Assembly (NCBI GenBank): GCA_002422665.1
Contig: DITA01000101.1
Coordinates: 1 to 11,044, forward strand
DNA length: 11,044 bases
Source of the DNA: Cloacibacterium caeni_C
Lineage (GTDB): Bacteria; Bacteroidota; Bacteroidia; Flavobacteriales; Weeksellaceae
Direction: 5' to 3'
Shown here: piece by piece, positions 7,997-11,044 of the stretch
How positions within the stretch are numbered: position 1 is the stretch's first letter
How the letters are laid out: the number at the start of each line of letters is the position of its first letter
Notes under the pieces: generated by a model
The model's input: only the letters and a program-made list of their open reading frames with translations
The model's database searches: none
What the model was told of the DNA's origin: nothing
Position numbers and translations under genes: made by a program

Positions 7997-8781
7997 TGGG
8001 CAAAAAGATAGGATTTGCCCCTACGATGGGCGCACTTCACCAAGGTCACCTTTCTCTTTACAAAGCTGCTAAAAAAGAAAACGACGAGGTTATTTCTTCC
8101 ATTTTTGTAAACCCTACCCAATTTAATAATCCAGATGATTTTCAAAAGTACCCGAAAACATTAGAAAAAGACTTAGAACTTTTAGAAAAAGTAGGAGTAG
8201 ACGCAGTTTACGTTCCTAATGTAGAAGAAATGTATCCAGATGGACTAAACAGCAAAAAATATGATTTTGACGGACTCGAAAACGAAATGGAAGGCAAATA
8301 CAGACCAGGTCATTTTGACGGAGTAGGAACCATCGTAGAAGAACTTTTCAGACAAGTACAGCCACACAATGCTTACTTTGGCGAAAAAGATTACCAGCAA
8401 TTAGCCATTATCAAAAAAATGGTAGAAAAAACAAAACTACCCGTAAAAATTCACGGAGTTCCTACTTTAAGAGAAGAAGATGGACTTGCCATGAGTTCTA
8501 GAAATGTAAGACTTACTGAAACCCAAAGAAAAGAAGCTACTATCATCTACGAAACACTTGTAAAAGCAAAAGAGTGGTTTAAAGTGCTTTCTGTAGAAGA
8601 AATAAAACTAAGAGTACTAGAAATTTTTAGAAATTCTAATTTTGAGTTAGAGTATTTTGTAATTGCCGATGAAAAAACTCTAAAAGAAACAGATTTTTTC
8701 TACAAAGACAAGAATTATAGAGCTTTTATTGTAGCTTATGCTGGTGATGTAAGGTTAATAGATAATATGCATTTAGGATAA
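7997..8781 (+). CDS. panC: Pantothenate synthetase (pantoate-beta-alanine ligase), 5' end in gap
   Basis: PanC joins pantoate and beta-alanine using ATP, through a pantoyl-adenylate, in the last step of pantothenate (CoA precursor) synthesis in the cytoplasm. The frame is open from the gap edge and reads GKKIGFAPTMGALHQGHLSL, the family's ATP-binding HxGH segment. The ATG at 8026 is the Met inside PTMG and is not the start. The real start should be about 20-25 codons upstream, inside the N run. Further signatures are FVNPTQF (8104-8124), PGHFDGVGTIV (8308-8340), YFGEKDYQQ (8380-8406) and the KMSKS-like MSSRN (8491-8505). The 3' end is complete, finishing DNMHLG. With the missing start the protein would be about 280 residues, normal for PanC. 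It is transcribed away from the GT5/DUF4270/glmS unit and followed at once by a terminator. Confidence 0.96.
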
Positions 8782-8790
8782 AAAACAAAT

Positions 8791-8821
8791 AAAAAGCCTT
8801 CAAGTTACCTTGAAGGCTTTT
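8791..8821 (+). terminator. Bidirectional intrinsic terminator after panC
   Basis: A perfect stem, AAAAGCCTTCAAG (8792-8804) with CTTGAAGGCTTTT (8809-8821) around the loop TTAC, lies 10 bp past the panC stop. The GC core GCC/GGC sits next to T runs on either strand (T8818-8821 on plus, A8791-8795 and A8781-8785 for minus). It should stop panC and could also catch read-through from the minus-strand tRNA genes. Confidence 0.88.
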
Positions 8822-8849
8822 AAACACCAAATCACAAAATATTAATATG

Positions 8850-8872
8850 AAAAAAATTTACTTTCGTAAATT
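8850..8872 (-). terminator. Intrinsic terminator of the tRNA cluster
   Basis: On the minus strand, AATTTAC (8872-8866), loop GAAA and GTAAATT (8861-8855) form a 7-bp stem with a stable GNRA-type tetraloop, followed by a T run (8854-8850). It begins only one base past the discriminator base of the last tRNA-Lys, where a cluster terminator is expected. The stem is AT-rich, but tetraloop and T tract make it convincing. Confidence 0.75.
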
Positions 8873-8947
8873 GTGACCTGGCTGGGATTCGAACCCAGGA
8901 CCCATACATTAAAAGTGTATTGCTCTACCAGCTGAGCTACCAGGTCT
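8871..8947. repeat. Direct repeat, left copy (tRNA-Lys)
   Basis: These 77 bases recur exactly at 9108-9184, 237 bp away in the same orientation. The identity covers the tRNA-Lys gene plus three bases on one side and one on the other, so the duplication seen today is essentially the gene itself. Recombination between the copies would delete tRNA-Leu and one tRNA-Lys. Confidence 0.95.
8874..8946 (-). tRNA. tRNA-Lys (anticodon TTT), copy 1
   Basis: This 73-base cloverleaf is read on the minus strand. The acceptor stem is GACCTGG/CCAGGTC with discriminator A. The D arm is GCTC...GAGC, the anticodon arm ATACA-CTTTTAA-TGTAT carries anticodon TTT, and the T arm is CTGGG-TTCGAAT-CCCAG. All stems pair fully. 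CCA is not encoded (the next bases are CAA), so it must be added enzymatically. It is the last gene of the Lys-Leu-Lys cluster and identical to the copy at 9111-9183. Confidence 0.97.
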
Positions 8948-8992
8948 TTGAAATTTAAAAAAAATTTCTAAGTTTTTATTTTTTGCTCTTCG

Positions 8993-9075
8993 TGCCTACG
9001 ACTGGACTCGAACCAGCACATCCTTAGGAAACCACCCCCTCAAGATGGCGTGTCTACCAATTTCACCACGTAGGC
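8993..9075 (-). tRNA. tRNA-Leu (anticodon GAG)
   Basis: An 83-base cloverleaf with the long variable arm of a class II tRNA, read on the minus strand. The acceptor stem is GCCTACG/CGTAGGC with discriminator A. The anticodon stem CCATC/GGTGG encloses the loop TTGAGGG, giving anticodon GAG, which reads the Leu codons CUC and CUU. The variable arm is 14 bases, and the T arm is GCTGG-TTCGAGT-CCAGT. CCA is not encoded. It lies between the two identical tRNA-Lys genes, 46 and 35 bases from them. Confidence 0.96.
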
Positions 9076-9101
9076 AAAAAAATCCGTAAAGGGTATACGG
9101 A
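9076..9101 (-). promoter_or_regulatory. Terminator-like hairpin between tRNA-Lys copy 2 and tRNA-Leu
   Basis: On the minus strand, TCCGTA (9101-9096), a 7-base loop and TACGGA (9088-9083) form a 6-bp stem followed directly by seven T (9082-9076), which then abut the first base of tRNA-Leu. The shape is that of a small intrinsic terminator, yet it lies inside the cluster. It could attenuate transcription or simply be a processing spacer. The structure is visible; the function is inferred. Confidence 0.45.
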
Positions 9102-9107
9102 ATTTTG

Positions 9108-9184
9108 TTGTGACCTGGCTGGGATTCGAACCCAGGACCCATACATTAAAAGTGTATTGCTCTACCAGCTGAGCTACCAGGTCT
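9108..9184. repeat. Direct repeat, right copy (tRNA-Lys)
   Basis: Exact partner of 8871-8947. The flanks diverge immediately outside the tRNA: A before one copy and G before the other, TT versus TC after. Confidence 0.95.
9111..9183 (-). tRNA. tRNA-Lys (anticodon TTT), copy 2
   Basis: Base-for-base identical to the tRNA-Lys at 8874-8946: same fully paired acceptor, D, anticodon (TTT) and T arms, discriminator A and no encoded CCA. It is the first gene of the minus-strand cluster, about 28 bp downstream of a consensus promoter at 9212-9242. Confidence 0.97.
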
Positions 9185-9211
9185 CCTTAACATCTCTGTT
9201 AAAAAGTGGTG

Positions 9212-9242
9212 CAAAGATACGCCTTTTTTTAAATTCTCAAAA
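9212..9242 (-). promoter_or_regulatory. Promoter of the tRNA Lys-Leu-Lys cluster
   Basis: On the minus strand, TTTTG (9242-9238) is followed after 18 bp by TATCTTTG (9219-9212), a perfect match to the Bacteroidota -7 element TAnnTTTG. Transcription would start near 9205, about 20 bases before the first tRNA-Lys. It stands back to back with the aroK promoter region. Confidence 0.75.
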
Positions 9243-9250
9243 TTTTTTAA

Positions 9251-9258
9251 GAACTTTG
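9251..9258 (+). promoter_or_regulatory. Possible -7 promoter element of aroK
   Basis: GAACTTTG matches TAnnTTTG except at the first base and lies 14 bp before the likely aroK ATG at 9273. No clear -33 TTG is seen at the right distance, so this is tentative. If real, the transcript starts near 9264 and the leader is only about 10 bases. Confidence 0.4.
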
Positions 9259-9272
9259 TGCAAAATAAAATT

Positions 9273-9794
9273 ATGATTATTTCACTTGTAGGCTACATGG
9301 GAAGCGGTAAATCTCACATTTCCAAAATATTGGGAGAAAAAATAAATTTTAAAATTTTTGACCTCGACAAAGAAATTTCTAAGAAAAAAAACATGACTAT
9401 ACCCGAAATTTTTGAAAAAAAGGGTGAAATCTACTTTAGAAAGTCAGAAAAAGAAACTTTGGAAGAGCTACTTGCCACCCAAGAAAATTGTATCATCAGT
9501 CTAGGTGGTGGCACTCCTGTGTATTATACTAACATGGAAATCCTTAATAATAACTCGATCACCATTTATCTGAGAGCAAATATTGGCACACTGGTTCAAA
9601 GATTATCTAAACAAAAAGAAAAAAGACCTCTTATTGCGAGAATAAGCGACGAAGATTTACCAGAATTTATCGCCAAACACCTTTTTGAGAGAAACATTTT
9701 TTATAATAAAGCACAATACGTTGTAGATACCGACCGTAAATCGCCAGAAGAAATAGTAGAGGAAATTACTACTATTCTTCAGTTACATCCTTAA
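9273..9794 (+). CDS. aroK: Shikimate kinase
   Basis: This cytoplasmic kinase phosphorylates shikimate with ATP in the chorismate (aromatic amino acid) pathway. It has 173 residues from the ATG at 9273, the normal size. It starts MIISLVGYMGSGKSH, with the P-loop GYMGSGKS at 7-14. DLD (about 32-34) is the shikimate/Mg-binding motif, followed by the FRKSE segment with the conserved Arg, SLGGGTP (the GGG shikimate loop), KEKRPLI with the lid arginine, and ERNIFYNKAQYVVDT with the late substrate/adenine-side arginine. An in-frame GTG at 9258 would add five residues, but it overlaps the candidate -7 element and precedes the usual family N-terminus, so I prefer the ATG. The 3' end overlaps the convergent S4-domain gene by 23 bp. 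Confidence 0.95.
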   Translation: MIISLVGYMGSGKSHISKILGEKINFKIFDLDKEISKKKNMTIPEIFEKKGEIYFRKSEKETLEELLATQENCIISLGGGTPVYYTNMEILNNNSITIYLRANIGTLVQRLSKQKEKRPLIARISDEDLPEFIAKHLFERNIFYNKAQYVVDTDRKSPEEIVEEITTILQLHP

Positions 9795-10203
9795 AGAAAG
9801 AATCCCAATCATCTTCTGTCATAGAAGTTTCATCATGGTCTGTTTCTAAGAAATCATCCATATCTCTTCTGTCTTTTTTGGTTGGCCTTCCTTCTCCTTT
9901 GGTACGGTAATAATCTTGAGACATTTTTCTGAGTTTTAGCAATTCATATTGCTCTTTCTCGGTCATGTCTGCTACATGAAGTGCAACTAATTTTGCTCCT
10001 ATTCTACTTTTGGGAATTTGTAAAACCTTAATTTTATAGTCGATTTGATTTTTTCTTATCTTGATAATATCTCCTTCTTTCACTTCTTTGGAAGATTTTA
10101 CGGTATTTTCTCCTATAGAAACTCTATTTTTCTTAATTTCTTCGGCTGCGATATTTCTTGTTTTGTAAAACCTAATACTCCATAAAAATTTATCAATTCT
10201 CAT
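9772..10203 (-). CDS. S4-domain RNA-binding protein, Hsp15 (HslR)-like
   Basis: A 143-residue protein begins MRIDKFLWSIRFYKTRN, the typical opening of an S4 RNA-binding domain (about 1-65, with the turn AAEEIKKNRVSIGENTVKSS and the strand EGDIIKI). The middle has GEGRPTKKDRRDMD, the basic segment seen in Hsp15-type proteins. The tail (about 118-143) is very acidic. In E. coli the homologous Hsp15 (HslR, 133 residues) binds free 50S subunits still carrying a nascent chain and helps recycle them. The same role here is inferred from family membership. It converges on aroK, sharing 23 bp at the 3' ends, and its start is 75 bp from the start of the divergent lipoprotein gene. I am confident of the fold, less of exact orthology. 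Confidence 0.88.
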   Translation of the reverse strand: MRIDKFLWSIRFYKTRNIAAEEIKKNRVSIGENTVKSSKEVKEGDIIKIRKNQIDYKIKVLQIPKSRIGAKLVALHVADMTEKEQYELLKLRKMSQDYYRTKGEGRPTKKDRRDMDDFLETDHDETSMTEDDWDSFFKDVTEE

Positions 10204-10213
10204 AATTTATTTA

Positions 10214-10221
10214 TACTTTTG
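10214..10221 (+). promoter_or_regulatory. -7 promoter element for the downstream lipoprotein gene
   Basis: TACTTTTG is a perfect match to TAnnTTTG and is followed by a G+C-poor leader of about 50 bases before the ATG at 10279. No good -33 TTG lies 17-22 bp upstream, so support is partial. Confidence 0.5.
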
Positions 10222-10254
10222 CAGTTATTGAAAATATCGAGCAATTTAATTAAA

Positions 10255-10262
10255 CAAATCTA
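10255..10262 (-). promoter_or_regulatory. -7 promoter element for the S4-domain gene
   Basis: Read on the minus strand, 10262-10255 is TAGATTTG, a perfect TAnnTTTG match, 51 bp upstream of the ATG at 10203. No -33 partner is obvious. It faces the plus-strand element at 10214-10221, so the two leaders would overlap by roughly 20 bp. Confidence 0.4.
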
Positions 10263-10278
10263 AAGGATAAAAAAACTT

Positions 10279-11004
10279 ATGAAAAAAATACTTTTGTTTC
10301 TTACCTTCACTTCTCTTATCTTATCTTCATGTAGAAAAGATGATGACAATACCACTACAACTCCAGAAGTAAGTCTAGAAACACAGAACTCATATGACGA
10401 CGAGGCTATCCAAAAATTTTTAAAAGACAACTATTTTGATTCTAGAGGAAATATCGTAGCTTTTAGCAGCACATCTACTGCGGATGATAATGAAAAGCCC
10501 CTATTTAACTATAATGTTATAAAACTTAATTCTGGTGTAGTTTATATTAGTAGATATACTCCAACTAATGGAAAAACAATTGGCGCAACAGACAAAATAT
10601 CTATTCTGCAAAAAACAACTACCTATGTTGCGACAAAAGATAGTAAAGGAACTGTAAGTTTTTCAACGCCAATAACATTTAGAAATACAGTAACCAGCGG
10701 AACTGGAAATCCAGAATATGACCCATCTTATTATTATGTTAAAGATGATGTATTAAGTGCTTACAATACTGCCTATAATAAGACTTACACAAGAACTTTC
10801 TATGAAATAGAGGGTTTACAAGAAGGTTTAAAATACTTCCAAAGCTGTGAAATTCCAAATAGTGAAAACTATAATTTACAAGGTGTAATTATCATACCTT
10901 CAAGAGCCGCATTTGCTAGAGATGACGCATTTCCTTATTTAGGAAGCATGAAAGACAAAAGTTTTGTTTTCAATTTTCAAATTTACAAAACGGAAAACCG
11001 ATAA
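10279..11004 (+). CDS. Predicted surface lipoprotein with a degenerate FKBP-like domain
   Basis: This 241-residue lipoprotein has a type II signal peptide (MKKILLFLTFTSLILSSC, Cys18). It is followed directly by RKDDDN, close to the Lys-plus-acidic export signals described for surface lipoproteins in Flavobacteriia, so outer-surface location is likely but inferred. A Thr-rich linker follows, then a conserved-looking block SYDDEAIQKFLKDNYFD (38-54). The C-terminal half reads like an FKBP peptidyl-prolyl isomerase: IEGLQEGLKYF (177-187), GVIIIPSRAAFARD (202-215) and SFVFNFQIYK (228-237), in the order of GW-EGL, IPS-AYG and F-VEL in true FKBPs. The usual active-site Trp and Tyr are Leu and Phe here, so catalysis is doubtful. 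GldI is a known flavobacterial FKBP lipoprotein, but this sequence is too diverged to be called GldI. The ATG follows the A-rich stretch typical of Bacteroidota starts. Confidence 0.8.
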   Translation: MKKILLFLTFTSLILSSCRKDDDNTTTTPEVSLETQNSYDDEAIQKFLKDNYFDSRGNIVAFSSTSTADDNEKPLFNYNVIKLNSGVVYISRYTPTNGKTIGATDKISILQKTTTYVATKDSKGTVSFSTPITFRNTVTSGTGNPEYDPSYYYVKDDVLSAYNTAYNKTYTRTFYEIEGLQEGLKYFQSCEIPNSENYNLQGVIIIPSRAAFARDDAFPYLGSMKDKSFVFNFQIYKTENR

Positions 11005-11044
11005 AAAAACCGCCTAATTAGGTAGTCATGGTCGGAAGATTTTT
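11005..11044 (+). other. Window end: possible incomplete terminator
   Basis: The 40 bases after the lipoprotein stop begin AAAAACCGCCTAATTAGG, which looks like the left arm and loop of an A-tract/GC-core terminator. CCTAATTAGG (11013-11022) is a perfect palindrome. The expected CGGTTTTT right arm is not found; instead the sequence turns to GTAGTCATGGTCGGAAGA and TTTTT. No gene is visible. Confidence 0.35.

Noticed and set aside
8026..8028. ATG at 8026 as the panC start
   Set aside because: It is the internal Met of the PTMGALHQGH ATP-binding motif, and the frame is open and conserved upstream to the gap.
7850..8145. Minus-strand reading frame continuing through the N run into the panC region
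   Set aside because: It is open only because N codons cannot be stops. The part beyond 7996 is antisense to well-conserved panC sequence.
8950..8968. Inverted repeat GAAATTT/AAATTTC between tRNA-Lys copy 1 and tRNA-Leu
   Set aside because: It is an AT-only stem with no T tract on the transcribed strand, expected by chance in such AT-rich spacers.
1..11044. CRISPR array, insertion sequence, prophage or defence island
   Set aside because: No short regular repeats, transposase, integrase or defence-type domains were found on either strand. tRNA genes can serve as attachment sites, but no integrase or extra 3' tRNA fragment is present.

Overview
The window looks like an AT-rich chromosomal segment from a Flavobacteriia bacterium, most likely of the Weeksellaceae / Chryseobacterium group. 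The evidence is the type IX secretion and gliding genes gldK-gldL-gldM, a DUF4270 lipoprotein, a short flavobacterial GT5-type 'glycogen synthase', A-rich translation-start leaders, and Bacteroidota promoters of the TTTG / TAnnTTTG type. Genus cannot be fixed from the sequence alone. It is mostly core, housekeeping DNA. I see no insertion sequence, phage gene, CRISPR array or clear sign of transfer.

Region 1 (1-3774, minus strand) is the gldK-gldL-gldM part of the type IX secretion operon, read right to left from a promoter at 3744-3774. GldK is an outer-membrane lipoprotein. GldL and GldM form the proton-driven inner-membrane motor. gldM runs off the left edge, probably close to its C-terminus.

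Region 2 (3834-7850, minus strand) is a tightly packed unit read in the order short GT5 protein, DUF4270 lipoprotein, glmS (25-bp and 6-bp gaps). GlmS makes glucosamine-6-phosphate for peptidoglycan and LPS, so the unit points to the cell envelope. The GT5 protein has lost the usual HDWH catalytic signature and ends without a second GT-B domain. Its N-terminus, its promoter and the start of panC lie in a 146-N assembly gap (7851-7996) that looks too small for what must be there.

Region 3 (7997-9219) holds the 3' part of panC (plus strand, pantothenate synthesis), two back-to-back terminators, and a minus-strand tRNA cluster Lys(UUU)-Leu(GAG)-Lys(UUU). The two Lys genes are identical, and a good consensus promoter drives the cluster.

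Region 4 (9251-11044) holds aroK (shikimate kinase, plus), an S4-domain RNA-binding protein of the Hsp15 type (minus) overlapping the aroK 3' end by 23 bp, and a plus-strand lipoprotein with a surface-export-like signal and a C-terminal half that resembles a degenerate FKBP fold. The window ends just after this gene, in what may be a broken terminator.
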